Positions 50,483 through 64,000 of a stretch of DNA of 64,000 nucleotides are shown here, piece after piece. The stretch spans positions 1 through 64,000 of the forward strand of contig CAXKVV010002172.1 of NCBI GenBank assembly GCA_964058805.1. The letters run 5' to 3'. Under the pieces are notes generated by a model. That model was not told where the DNA came from, did not search any database, and was given only the letters and a program-made list of their open reading frames with translations. Position 1 is the stretch's first letter. Every line of letters begins with the position of its first letter. Made by a program: the position numbers and the translations under genes. This DNA comes from Schoenoplectus triqueter. Taxonomy: Eukaryota > Streptophyta > Magnoliopsida > Poales > Cyperaceae.

Positions 50483-53400
50483 ATGATGCTAATTTTGCAC
50501 AAAACAGAAGGAATATGTGTTAAAAACTGCTGTTTAAACAAGTTGTTTGAGATTTTCAAAATTTTTGGCCGCCTAGCTACTCATAATTTCGTAAAAATTA
50601 ATATAATTACTCCTAATTATGCCTATTATGAGGATGTCCAATTATCACATCGAAATGAATATCCTACGATACTAATTTTCATAAAACATAAGTAAGGTAT
50701 ATTAGAAACTGCTGTTCAAAAGAGTTGTTTAAGGTTTTTAACATTTGTTACCTCATAACTACACATAATTTCATGAAAATTAATATAATAACTCCTAACG
50801 ATGCCTATTAGAAGATTATCCAATTAACACATCGATATGAACGTTCAACGACACTAATTTTGCACAAAACATAAGTAAGATGCATTAAAAACTGCTATTT
50901 AAACAAGTTGTTTGACTTTTTTAAAATTTTTGGCCGCATAAATACACATAATTTCGTGAAAATTAATGTGATTACTCTTAATTATGCCTATTGTAAGATT
51001 GTCCAATTGACACTTCGATATGAATATCCCACGACACTAATGTTTCGTAAAACATAAGTAAAATACATTAGAAACTACTGTTTAAACAAGTTATTTCAGT
51101 TTTTCAATATTTTTGGCCGCATAACTACATATAATTTCGTGCAAATTAATATAATCACTCCTAATTATGCCTATTATAAGATTTTCCAATTAAAACTTTG
51201 ATATGAACATTCTATGATGCTAATTTTGCACAAAACATAAGGAATATGTGTTAAAAACTGCTGTTTAAACAAGTTGTTTGAGATTTTCAAAATTTTTGGC
51301 CGCCTAGCTACTCATAATTTCATGAAAATTAATATAATTACTCCTAATTATGCCTATTATGAGGATGTCCAATTAACAAATCGCAATGAATATCCTACGA
51401 TACTAATTTTTCATAAAACATAAGTAAGGTATATTAGAAACTGCTGTTCAAACGAGTTGTTTAAGATTTTTAACTTTTTTTACCTCATAACTGAATATAA
51501 TTTCATGCAAATTAATATAATTACTCCTAATTATGCATATTATAATACTATCAAATTAAAATATTGATATGAATATTCTATGACACTTATTTTACACAAA
51601 AAATAAGTAAGATGCATTAAAAACTGCTATTTAAACAAGTTGTTTGACTTTTTTAAAAATTTTGGCCGCATAAATACACATAATTTCGTGAAAATTAATG
51701 TGATTACTCTTAATTATGCCTATTGTAAGATTGTCCAATTAACACTTCGATATGAATATCCCACGACACTAATTTTTCATAAAACATAAGTATAATACAT
51801 TAGAAACTACTGTTTAAACAAGTTATTTCAGTTTTTCAATATTTTTAGCCGCATAACTACAAATAATTTCGTGCAAATTACTATAATCACTCCAAATTAT
51901 GCCTATTATAAAATTTTCCAATTAAAACTTTGATATGAACATTCTATGATGCTAATTTTGCACAAAACAAAAGGAATATGTGTTAAAAACTGCTGTTTAA
52001 ACAAGTTGTTTGAGATTTTCAAAATTTTTGGCGGCCTAGCTACTCATAATTTCGTGAAAATTAATATAATTACTCCTAATTATGCCTATTATGAGGATGT
52101 CCAATTAACACATCGCAATGAATATCCTACGATATTAATTTTTCATAAAACATAAGTAAGGTATATTAAAAATTGCTGTTCAAACGAGTTGTTTAAGATT
52201 TTTAATATTTTTTACCTCATAACTGCCTACAATTTCATGCAAATTAATATAATTACTCCTAATTATGCATATTATAATACTATCGAATTAAAATATCGAT
52301 ATGAATATTCTATGACACTTATTTTACACAAAACATAAGTAAGATGCATTAAAAACTGCTATTTAAAGAAGTTGTTTGACTTTTTTAAAATTTTTGGCCG
52401 CATAAATACACATAATTTCGTGAAAATTAATGTGATTACTCTTAATTATGCCTATTGTAAGATTGTCCATTTAACACTTCGATATGAATATCCCACGACA
52501 CTAATTTTTCATAAGACATAAGTAAAATACATTAGAAACTACTGTTTAAACTAGTTATTTCAGTTTTTCAATATTTTTAGCCGCATAACTACAAATAATT
52601 TCGTGCAAATTAATATAATCACTCCAAATTATGCCTATTATAAAATTTTCCAATTAAAACTTTGATATGAACATTCTATGATGCTAATTTTGCACAAAAC
52701 AGAAGGAATATGTGTTAAAAACTGTTGTTTATACAAGTTGTTTGAGATTTTCAAAATTTTTGGCCGCCTAGCTACTCATAATTTCGTCAAAATTAATATA
52801 ATTACTCCTAATTATGCCTATTATGAGGATGTCCAATTAACACATCGCAATGAATATCCTACGATATTAATTTTTCATAAAACATAAGTAAGGTATATTA
52901 GAAACTGCTGTTCAAACGAGTTGTTTAAGGTTTTTAACATTTTTTACCTCATAACTACACATAATTTCGTGAAAATTAATATAATTACTCCTAACAATGC
53001 CTATTATAAGATTATCCAATTAAAACATCGATATGAACGTTGAACGACACTAATTTTGCACAAAACATAAGTAAGATGCATTAAAAACTGCTATTTAAAC
53101 AAGTTGTTTGACTTTTTTAAAATTTTTGGCCGCATAAATACACATAATTTCGTGAAAATTAATGTGATTACTCTTAATTATGCCTATTGTAAGATTGTCC
53201 AATTAACACTTCGATATGAATATCACACGACACCAATTTTTAGTAAAACATAAGTAAAATACATTAGAAACTACTGTTTAAATAAGTTATTTCAGTTTTT
53301 CAATATTTTTGGCCGCATAACTACAAATAATTTCGTGCAAATTAATATAATCACTCCTAATTATGCCTATTATAAGATTTTTACAATTAAAACTTTGATA

Positions 53401-53780
53401 TGAACATTCTATTATGCTAATTTTTCACAAAACATAAGGAATATGTGTTAAAAACTGCTGTTTAAACAAGTTGTTTGAGATTTTCAAAATTTTTGGCCGC
53501 CTAGCTACTCATAATTTTGTGAAAATTAATATAATTACTCCTAATTATGCCTATTATGAGGTTGTCCAATTAACACATCGAAATTAATATCCTACGATAC
53601 TAATTTTTCATTAAAAAATAAGTAAGGTATATTAAAAACTGCCGTTCAAACGAGTTGTTTAAGATTTTTAACATTTTTTACCTCATAACTGCCTACAATT
53701 TCATGCAAATTAATATAATTACTCCTAATTATGCATATTATAATACTATCAAATTAAAATAGCGATATGAATATTCTATG
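50483..53780. repeat. Long-range duplication in satellite B (offset about 16.78 kb), copy 2
   Basis: This is the partner of 33701-36995. It retains the 49 bases deleted from the other copy at 36995. Monomer C' is present at 50803 and a C'-like hybrid at about 52997, in the same order as in the partner. Confidence 0.88.
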
Positions 53781-53789
53781 ACACTTATT

Positions 53790-56700
53790 TTACACAAAAC
53801 ATAAGTAAGATGCATTAAAAACTGCTATTTAAACAAGTTGTTTGACTTTTTTAAAATTTTTGGCCGCATAAATACACATAATTTCGTAAAAATTAATGTG
53901 ATTACTCTTAATTATGCCTATTGTAAGATTGTCCAATTAACACTTCGATATGAATATCCCACGACACTAATTTTTCGTAAAACATAAGTAAAATACATTA
54001 GAAACAACTGTATAAACAAGTTATTTCAGTTTTTCAATATTTTTGGCCGCATAACTACAAATAATTTCGTGCAAATTAATATAATCACTCCAAATTATGC
54101 CTATTATAAAATTTTCCAATTAAAACTTTGATATGAACATTCTATGATGCTAATTTTGCACAAAACAGAATGAATATGTGTTAAAAACTGCTGTTTAAAC
54201 AAGTTGTTTGAGATTTTCAAAATTTTTGGCCGCCTAGCTACTCATAATTTCGTGAAAATTAATATAATTACTCCTAATTATGCCTATTATGAAGTTGTCC
54301 AATTATCACATCGAAATGAATATCCTACGATACTAATTTTTCATAAAACATAAGTAATGTATATTAAAAACTGCTGTTCAAACGAGTAGTTTAAGATTTT
54401 TAACATTTTTTACCTCATAACTACACATAATTTCTTGAAAATTAATATAATTACTCCTAACAATGCCTATTAGAAGATTATCCAATTAACACATTGATAT
54501 GAACGTTCAACGGCACTAATTTTGCACAAAACATAAGTAAGATGCATTAAAAACTGCTATTTAAAAAAGTTGTTTGACTTTTTTATAAATTTTGGCCGCA
54601 TAAATACACATAATTTCGTGAAAATTAATGTGATTACTCTTAATTATGCCTATTGTAAGATTGTCCAATTAACACTTCGATATGAATATCCCACGACATA
54701 ATTTTTAGTAAAAGATAAGTAAAATACATTAGAAACTACTGTTTAAACAAGTTATTTTAGTTTTTCAAAATTTTTGGCCGCATAACTACAAATAATTTCG
54801 TGCAAATTAATATAATCACTCCTAATTATGCCTATTATAAGATTTTCCAATTAAAACTTTGATATGAACATTCTATGATGCTAGCTTTGCACAAAACATA
54901 AGGAATATGTGTTAAATACTGCTGTTTAAACAAGTTGTTTGAGATTTTCAAAATTTTTGGCCGCCTAGCTACTCATAATTTCGTCAAAATTAATATAATT
55001 ACTCCTAATTATGCCTATTATGAGGATGTCCAATTAACACATCGCAATGAATATCCTACGATACTAATTTTTCATAAAACATAAGTAAGGTATATTAGAA
55101 ACTGCTGTTCAAACGAGTTGTTTAAGGTTTTTAACATTTTTTACCTCATAACTACACATAATTTCATGAAAATTAATATAATTACTCCTAACAATGCCTA
55201 TTAGAAGATTATCCAATTAACACATTGATATGAACGTTCAACGACACTAGTTTTGCACAAAACATAAGTAAGATGCATTAAAAACTGCTATTTAAATAAG
55301 TTGTTTGACTTTTTTAAAATTTTTGGCCGCATACATACACATAATTTCGTGAAAATTAATGTGATTACTCTTAATTATGCCTATTGTAAGATTGTCCAAT
55401 TAACACATCGATATGAATATCCCACGACATAATTTTTCTTAAAACATAAGTAAAATACATTAGAAACTACTGTTTAAACAAGTTATTTCAGTTTTTTAAT
55501 ATTTTTGGCCGCATAACTACAAATAATTTCGTGCAAATTAATATAATCACTCCTAATTATGCCTATTATAAGATTTTCCAATTAAAACTTTGATATGAAC
55601 ATTCTATGATGCTAATTTTGCACAAAACAGAAGGAACATGTGTTAAAAACTGCTGTTTAAACAAGTTGTTTGAGATTTTCAAAATTTTTGGCCGCCTAGC
55701 TACTCATAATTTCATGAAAATTAATATAATTACTCCTAATTATGCCTATTATGAGGATGTCCAATTAACAAATCGCAATGAATATCCTACGATACTAATT
55801 TTTCATAAAACATAAGTAAGGTATATTAGAAACTGCTGTTCAAACGAGTTGTTTAAGGTTTTTAACATTTTTTACCTCATAACTACACATAATTTCGTGA
55901 AAATTAATATAATTACTCCTAAGAATGCATATTAGAAGATTATCCAATTAACACATCGATATGAACGTTCAACGACACTAATTTTGCACAAAACATAAGT
56001 AAGATGCATTAAAAACTGCTATTTAAACAAGTTGTTTGATTTTTTTAAAATTTTTGGCCGCATACATACACATAATTTCGTGAAAATTAATTTGATTACT
56101 CTTAATTATGCCTATTGTAAGATTGTCTAATTAACACTTCGAGTTGAATATCCTAGGACACTAATTTATCGTAAAACATAAGTAAAATACATTAGAAACT
56201 ACTGTTTAAACAAGTTATTTCAATTTTTCAATATTTTTGTCCGCATAACTACAAATAATTTCGTGTAAATTAATATAATCACTCCAAATTATGCCTATTA
56301 TAAAATTTTCCAATTAAAACTTTGATATGAACATTCTATGATGCTAATTTTGCACAAAACAGAAGGAATATGTGTTAAAAACTGCTGTTTAAACAGTTGT
56401 TTGAGATTTTCAAAATTTTTGGCCGCCTAGCTACTCATAATTTCATGAAAATTAATATAATTACTCCTAATTATGCCTATTATGAGGATGTCCAATTCAC
56501 AAATCGCAATGAATATCCTACGATACTAATTTTTCATAAAACATAAGTAAGGTATATTAGAAACTGCTGTTCAAACGAGTTGTTTAAGGTTTTTAACATT
56601 TTTTACCTCATAACGACACATAATTTCGTGAAAATTAATATAATTACTCCTAACAATGCATATTAGAAGATTATCCAATTAACACATCGATATGAACGTT

Positions 56701-57010
56701 CAACGACACTAATTTTGCACAAAACATAAGTAAGATGCATTAAAAACTGCTATTTAAACAAGTTGTTTGATTTTTTTAAATTTTTTGGCCGCATACATAC
56801 ACATAATTTCGTGAAAATTAATTTGATTACTCTTAATTATGTCTATTGTAAGATTGTCTAATTAACACTTCGAGATGAATACCCTAGGACACTAATTTAT
56901 CGTAAAACATAAGTAAAATACATTAGAAACTACTGTTTAAACAAGTTATTTCAGTTTTTCAATATTTTTGGCCGCATAACTACAAATAATTTCGTGCAAA
57001 TTAATATAAT
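53790..57010. repeat. Satellite B domain with consecutive C' monomers
   Basis: Third monomers at about 54463, 55193, 55925 and 56657 are all C' or C'-derived. The last two begin TGCATATTAGAAG, a hybrid of the C and C' starts. This gives a plain 732-bp period. The hybrid start and the AGGACACTAATTTATCG variant (56156 and 56887) occur in two successive units, pointing to a recent single-HOR duplication. Confidence 0.8.
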
Positions 57011-59217
57011 CACTCCAAATTATGCCTATTATAAAATTTTCCAATTAAAACATTGATATGAACATTCTATGATGCTAATTTTGCACAAAACATAAGGAAT
57101 ATGTGTTAAAAACTGCAGTTTAAACAAGTTGTTTGAGATTTTCAAATTTTTGGCCGCCTAGCTACTCATAATTTCGTCAAAATTAATATAATTACCCCTA
57201 ATTATGCCTATTATGAGGTTGTCCAATTAACACATCGAAATGAATATCCTACGATACTAATTTTTCATAAAACATAAGTAAGGTATATTAAAAACTGCTG
57301 TTCAAACGAGTTGTTTAAGATTTTTAACATTTTTTATCTCATAACTGCCTACAATTTCATGCAAATTAATATAATTACTCCTAATTATGCATATTATAAT
57401 ACTATCGAATTAAAATATCGATATGAATATTCTATGACACTTATTTTACACAAAACATAAGTAAGATGCATTAAAAACTGCTATTTAAACAAGTTGTTTG
57501 ACTTTTTTAAAATTTTTGGCCGCATAAATACACATAATTTCGTAAAAATTAATGTGATTACTCTTAATTATGCCTATTGTAAGATTGTCCAATTAACACT
57601 TCGATATGAATATCCCACGACACTAATTTTTCATAAAACATAAGTAAAATACATTAGAAACTACTGTTTAAACAAGTTATTTCAGTTTTTCAATATTTTT
57701 AGCCGCATAACTACAAATAATTTCGTGCAAATTAATATAATCACTCCAAATTATGCCTATTATAATATTTTCCAATTAAAACTTTGATATGAACATTCTA
57801 TTATGCTAATTTTGCACAAAACATAAGGAATATGTGTTAAAAACTGCTGTTTAAACAAGTTGTTTGAGATTTTCAAAATTTTTGGCCGCCTAGCTACTCA
57901 TAATTTCATGAAAATTAATATAATTACTCCTAATTATGCCTATTATGAGGATGACCAATTAACAAATCGCAATGAATATCCTACGATACTAATTTTTCAT
58001 AAAACATAAGTAAGGTATATTAGAAACTATTGTTCAAACGAGTTGTTTAAGATTTTTAACTTTTTTTACCTCATAACTGCATATAATTTCATGCAAATTA
58101 ATATAATTACTCCTAATTATGCATATTATAATACTATCAAATTAAAATATTGATATGAATATTCTATGACACTTATTTTACACAAAACATAAGTAAGATG
58201 CATTAAAAACTGCCATTTAAACGAGTTGTTTGACTTTTTTAAAAAATTTGGCCGCATAAATACACTTAATTTCGTGAAAATTAATGTGATTACTCTTAAT
58301 TATGCCTATTGTAAGATTGTCCAATTAACACTTCGATATGAATATCCCACGACACTAATTTTTCGTAAAACATAAGTAAAATACATTAGAAACTACTGTT
58401 TAAACAAGTTATTTCAGTTTTTCAATATTTTTGGCCGCATAACTACAAATAATTTCGTGCAAATTAATATAATCACTCCTAATTATGCTTATTATAAGAT
58501 TTTCCAATTAAAACTTTGATATGAACATTCTATGATGCTAATTTTGCACAAAACATAAGGAATATGTGTTAAAAACTGCAGTTTAAACAAGTTGTTTGAG
58601 ATTTTCAAAATTTTTGGCCGCCTAGCTACTCATAATTTCGTCAAAATTAATATAATTACCCCTAATTATGACTATTATGAGGTTGTCCAATTAACACATC
58701 GAAATGAATATCCTACGATACTAATTTTTCATAAAACATAAGTAAGGTATATTAAAAACTGCTGTTCAAACGAGTTGTTTAAGATTTTTAACATTTTTTA
58801 CCTCATAACTGCCTACAATTTCATGCAAATTAATATATTTACTCCTAATTATGCATATTATAATACTATCGAATTAAAATATCGATATGAATATTCTATG
58901 ACACTTATTTTACACAAAACATAAGTAAGATGCATTAAAAACTGCTATTTAAACAAGTTGTTTGACTTTTTTAAAATTTTTGGCCGCATAAATACACATA
59001 ATTTCGTAAAAATTAATGTGATTACTCTTAATTATGTCTATTGTAGGATTGTCCAATTAACACATCGAAATGAATATCCCACGGCACTAATTTTTCATAA
59101 AACATAAGTAAAATACATTAGAAACTACTGTTTAAACAAGTTATTTCAGTTTTTCAATATTTTTAGCCGCATAACTACAAATAATTTCGCGCAAATTAAT
59201 ATAATCACTCCAAATTA

Positions 59218-62200
59218 TGCCTATTATAATATTTTCCAATTAAAACTTTGATATGAACATTCTATGATGCTAATTTTGCACAAAACATAAGGAATATGTG
59301 TTAAAAACTGCAGTTTAAACAAGTTGTTTGAGATTTTCAAAATTTTTGGCCGCCTAGCTACTCATAATTTCGTCAAAATTAATATAATAACCCCTAATTA
59401 TGCCTATTATGAGGTTGTCCAATTAACACATCGAAATGAATATCCTACGATACTAATTTTTCATAAAACATAAGTAAGGTATATTAAAAACTGCTGTTCA
59501 AACGAGTTGTTTAAGATTTTTAACATTTTTTACCTCATAACTGCCTACAATTTCATTCAAATTAATATATTTACTCCTAATTATGCATATTATAATACTA
59601 TCGAATTAAAATATCGATATGAATATTCTATGACACTTATTTTACACAAAACATAAGTAAGATGCATTAAAAACTGCTATTTAAACAAGTTGTTTGACTT
59701 TTTTAAAATTTTTGGCCGCATAAATACACATAATTTCGTAAAAATTAATGTGATTACTCTTAATTATGTCTATTGTAGGATTGTCCAATTAACACATCGA
59801 AATGAATATCCCACGACACTAATTTTTCATAAAACATAAGTAAAATACATTAGAAACTACTGTTTAAATAAGTTATTTCAGTTTTTCAATATTTTTAGCC
59901 GCATAACTACAAATAATTTCGCGCAAATTAATATAATCACTCCTAATTATGCCTATTATAAGATTTTCCAATTAAAACTTTGATATTAACATTCTATGAT
60001 GCTATTTTTGCACAAAACATAAGGAATATGTGTTAAAAACTGCAGTTTAAACAAGTTGTTTGAGATTTTCAAAATTTTTGGCTGCCTAGCTACTCATAAT
60101 TTCGTCAAAATTAATATAATTACCCCTAATTATGTCTATTATGAGGTTGTCCAATTAACACATCGAAATGAATATCCTACGATACTAATTTTTCATAAAA
60201 CATAAGTAAGGTATATTAAAAACTGCTGTTCAAACGAGTTGTTTAAGATTTTTAACATTTTTTACCTCATAACTGCCTACAATTTCATGCAAATTAATAT
60301 AATTACTCCTAATTATGCATATTATAATACTATCAAATTAAAATATCGATATGAATATTCTATGACACTTATTTTACACAAAACATAAGTAAGATGCATT
60401 AAAAACTGCTATTTAAACAAGTTGTTTGACTTTTTTAAAATTTTTGGCCGCATAAATACACATAATTTCGTAAAAATTAATGTGATTACTCTTAATTATG
60501 CCTATTGTAAGATTGTCCAATTAACACTTCGATATGAATATCCCACGACACTAATTTTTCGTAAAACATAAGTAAAATACATTAGAAACTACTGTTTAAA
60601 CAAGTTATTTCAGTTTTTCAATATTTTTGGCCGCATAACTACAAATAATTTCGTGCAAATTAATATAATCACTCCTAATTATGCCTATTATAAGATTTTC
60701 CAATTAAAACTTTGATATGAACATTCTATGATGCTAATTTTGCACAAAACATAAGGAATATGTGTTAAAAACTGCAGTTTAAACAAGTTGTTTGAGATTT
60801 TCAAAATTTTTGGCCGCCTAGCTACTCATAATTTCGTCAAAATTAATATAATTACCCCTAATTATGCCTATTATGAGTTTGTCCAATTAACACATCGAAA
60901 TGAATATCCTACGATACTAATTTTTCATAAAACATAAGTAAGGTATATTAAAAACTGCTGTTCAAACGAGTTGTTTAAGATTTTTAACATTTTTTACCTC
61001 ATAACTGCCTACAATTTCATGCAAATTAATATATTTACTCCTAATTATGCATATTATAATACTATCGAATTAAAATATCGATATGAATATTCTATGACTC
61101 TTATTTTACACAAAACATAAGTAAGATGCATTAAAAACTGCTATTTAAACAAGTTGTTTGACTTTTTTAAAAATTTTGGCCGCATAAATACACATAATTT
61201 CGTAAAAATTAATGTGATTACTCTTAATTATGTCTATTATGAGATTGTCCAATTAACACATCGAAATGAATATCCCACGACACTAATTTTTCATAAAACA
61301 TAAGTAAAATACATTAGAAACTACTGTTTAAACAAGTTATTTCAGTTTTTCAATATTTTTAGCCGCATAACTACAAATAATTTCGTGCAAATTAATATAA
61401 TCATTCCAAATTATGCCTATTATAAAATTTTCCAATTAAAACTTTGATATGAACATTCTATGATGCTAATTTTGCACAAAACATAAGAAATATGTGTTAA
61501 AAACTGCTGTTTAAACAAGTTGTTTTAGATTTTCAAATTTTTCGCCGCCTAGCTACTCATAATTTCGTGAAAATTAATATAATTACTCCTAGTTATGCCT
61601 ATTATGAAGTTGTCCAATTAACACATCGAAATGAATATCCTACGATACTAATTTTTCATAAAACATAAGTAAGGTATACTAAAAACTGCTGTTCAAACGA
61701 GTTGTTTAAGATTTTTAACATTTTTTACCTCATAACTGCCTACAATTTCATGCAAATTAATATAATTACTCCTAATTATGCATATTATAATACTATCGAA
61801 TTAAAATATCGATATGAATATTCTATGACACTTATTTTACACAAAACATAAGTAAGATGCATTAAAAACTGCTATTTAAACAAGTTGTTTGACTTTTTTA
61901 AAAATTTTGGCCGCATACATACACATAATTTCGTGAAAATGAATGTGATTACTCTTAATTATGCCTATTGTAAGATTGTCCAATTAACACTTCGATATGA
62001 ATATCCCACGACACTAATTTTTCGTAAAACATAAGTAAAATACATTACAAACTACTATTTAAACAAGTTATTTCAGTTTTTTAATATTTTTGGCAGCATA
62101 ACTACAAATAATTTCGTGCAAATTAATATAATCACTCCTAATTATGCCTATTATAAGATTTTCCAATTAAAACTTTGATATTAACATTCTATGATGCTAA

Positions 62201-62320
62201 TTTTGCACAAAACATAAGGAATATGTGTTAAAAACTGCAGTTTAAACAAGTTGTTTGAGATTTTCAAAATTTTTGGCCGCCTAGCTATACATAATTTCGT
62301 CAAAATTAATATAATTACCC
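59218..62320. repeat. Long-range duplication in satellite B (offset about 20.49 kb), copy 2
   Basis: This is the partner of 38729-41830. Single-base differences seen include GCTATTTTTGCAC (60001), GGCTGCCTAGC (60080) and TATGACTCTT (61093), each matched by the family consensus in the other copy. From about 62.3 kb the sequence instead resembles 47.7-49.2 kb. Confidence 0.9.
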
Positions 62321-64000
62321 CTAATTATGCCTATTATGAGGTTGTCCAATTAACACATCGAAATGAATATCCTACGATACTAATTTTTCATAAAACATAA
62401 GTAAGGTATATTAAAAACTGCTGTTCAAACGAGTTGTTTAAGATTTTTAACATTTTTTACCTCATAACTGCCTACAATTTCATGCAAAATAATATAATTA
62501 CTCCTAATTATGCATATTATAATACTATCAAATTAAAATATCGATGTGAATATTCTATGACACTTATTTTACACAAAACATAAGTAAGATGCATTAAAAA
62601 CTGCTATTTAAACAAGTTGTTTGACTTTTTTAAAAATTTTGGCCGCATAAATACACATAATTTCGTAAAAATTAATGTGATTACTCTTAATTATGCCTAT
62701 TGTAAGATTGTCCAATTAACACTTCGATATGAATATCCCACGACACTAATTTTTCATAAAACATAAGTAAAATACATTAGAAACTACTGTTTAAACAAGT
62801 TATTTCAGTTTTTCAATATTTTTGGCCGCATAACTACAAATAATTTCGTGCAAATTAATATAATCACTCCTAATTATGCCTATTATAAGATTTTCCAATT
62901 AAAACTTTGATATGAACATTCTATGATGCTAATTTTGCACAAAACATAAGGAATATGTGTTAAAAACTGCTGTTTAAACAAGTTGTTTGAGATTTTCAAA
63001 ATTTTTGGCCGCCTAGCTACTCATAATTTCATGAAAATTAATATAATTACTCCTAATTATGCCTATTATGAGGATGTCCAATTAACAAATCGCAATGAAT
63101 ATCCTACGATACTAATTTTTCATAAAACATAAGTAAGGTATATTAGAAACTGCTGTTCAAACGAGTTGTTTAAGATTTTTAACTTTTTTTACCTCATAAC
63201 TGCATATAATTTCATGCAAATTAATATAATTACTCCTAATTATGCATATTATAATACTATCAAATTAAAATATTGATATGAATATTCTATGACACTTATT
63301 TTACACAAAACATAAGTAAGATGCATTAAAAACTGCCATTTAAACGAGTTGTTTGACTTTTTTAAAAATTTTGGCCGCATAAATACACATAATTTCATGA
63401 AAATTAATGTGATTACTCTTAATTATGCCTATTGTAAGATTGTCCAATTAACACTTCGATATGAATATCCCACGACACTAATTTTTCGTAAAACATAAGT
63501 AAAATACATTAGAAACTACTGTTTAAACAAGTTATTTCAGTTTTTCAATATTTTTGGCCGCATAACTACAAATAATTTCGTGCAAATTAATATAATCACT
63601 CCTAATTATGCCTATTATAAGATTTTCCAATTAAAACATTGATATGAACATTCTATGATGCTAATTTTGCACAAAACATAAGGAATATGTGTTAAAAACT
63701 GCAGTTTAAACAAGTTGTTTGAGATTTTCAAAATTTTTGGCCGCCTAGCTACTCATAATTTCGTCAAAATTAATATAATTAACCCTTATTATGCCTATTA
63801 TGAGGTTGTCCAATTAACACATCGAAATGAATATCCTACGATACTAATTTTTCATAAAACATAAGTATGGTATATTAAAAACTGCTGTTCAAACGAGTTG
63901 TTTAAGATTTTTAACATTTTTTACCTCATAACTGCCTACAATTTCATGCAAATTAATATAATTACTCCTAATTATGCATATTATATTACTATCAAATTAA

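Larger units (their letters stand above)
15926..64000. repeat. Satellite B, 183-bp AT-rich array with 732-bp higher-order repeat
   Basis: This is a continuous tandem array to the window edge, about 263 monomers of 183 bp. Four monomer types follow each other in fixed order and together form a 732-bp unit. The unit is recognised by A (CCGCCTAGCTACTCATAAT), B (TACCTCATAACTGCCTACAA), C (GCATATTATAATACTATC) and D (CCGCATAACTACAAATAATT). Position counts in a clean unit give exactly 183 for each step: 24127, 24310, 24493, 24676, 24859. Since 183 is divisible by 3, reading frame is kept along the array, but TAA codons (as in CATAAGTAA) close every frame at least once per HOR. No gene, tRNA or other insertion is seen in this stretch. 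Monomer length and HOR organisation resemble plant centromeric satellites, but that function is inferred. Confidence 0.97.

Noticed and set aside
31640..62320. Near-identical blocks as assembly duplication errors
   Set aside because: Copies differ by scattered private substitutions and by the 49-bp deletion and hairpin, and spacings are whole HOR numbers. This fits real duplication better, though only reads can prove it.
15926..64000. CENP-B box in satellite B
   Set aside because: No monomer contains the essential pattern TTCG, four bases, A, two bases, CGGG. The frequent TTCG is followed by TGAAAATTAAT or TGCAAATTAAT.
1..64000. Telomeric or subtelomeric location
   Set aside because: No TTTAGGG or CCCTAAA tracts were seen. 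A subtelomeric satellite is not formally excluded, but nothing in the window supports it.

Overview
This window looks like plant nuclear heterochromatin, probably centromeric or pericentromeric, and I see no host protein-coding gene in it. The evidence for a flowering plant is a Ty3/gypsy LTR retrotransposon whose primer-binding site matches plant initiator-Met tRNA and whose reverse transcriptase is of the plant chromovirus type, embedded in long satellite arrays. The species cannot be named from the sequence alone.

Layout. (1) Positions 1-9570 are a CpG-dense tandem satellite with a 58-bp unit carrying GGTACC (satellite A). About 94 units run in one orientation to about 5457. About 69 units then run in the opposite orientation to 9570. 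The switch falls exactly on a GGTACC, which is its own reverse complement. The right arm contains a non-satellite insert of about 110 bp (5997-6107). (2) Positions 9571-10057 hold about 2.7 copies of a degenerate AT-rich repeat of about 175 bp, possibly an ancient relative of the next family. (3) From 10058 to the window end runs an AT-rich satellite with a 183-bp unit (satellite B): about 49 kb, roughly 268 monomers. Four monomer types (A, B, C, D) form a 732-bp higher-order repeat (HOR). A second type of third monomer (C') creates domains with 8-monomer (about 1,463 bp) and 12-monomer (about 2,194 bp) periods. Large blocks are near-copies of each other at offsets of about 2.2, 16.8 and 20.5 kb.

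(4) Positions 11147-15920 are one LTR retrotransposon on the minus strand inside satellite B. It has 662-bp LTRs, a 5-bp target duplication (TACTC), a PBS and a PPT. Its gag-pol is dead: a substituted protease active-site residue, one in-frame stop, one frameshift, and a deletion that removed the integrase core. The LTRs differ at about 13 positions by eye (about 2%), so the insertion is fairly recent.

The many open reading frames in the satellites are by-products of the repeat sequence. The 58-bp unit has no stop in any frame of one strand, and the recurrent 69-70 residue frame in satellite B depends on a single base (CAGAAGG against CATAAGG). The interest of the window lies in how the satellites are organised, not in a gene system.
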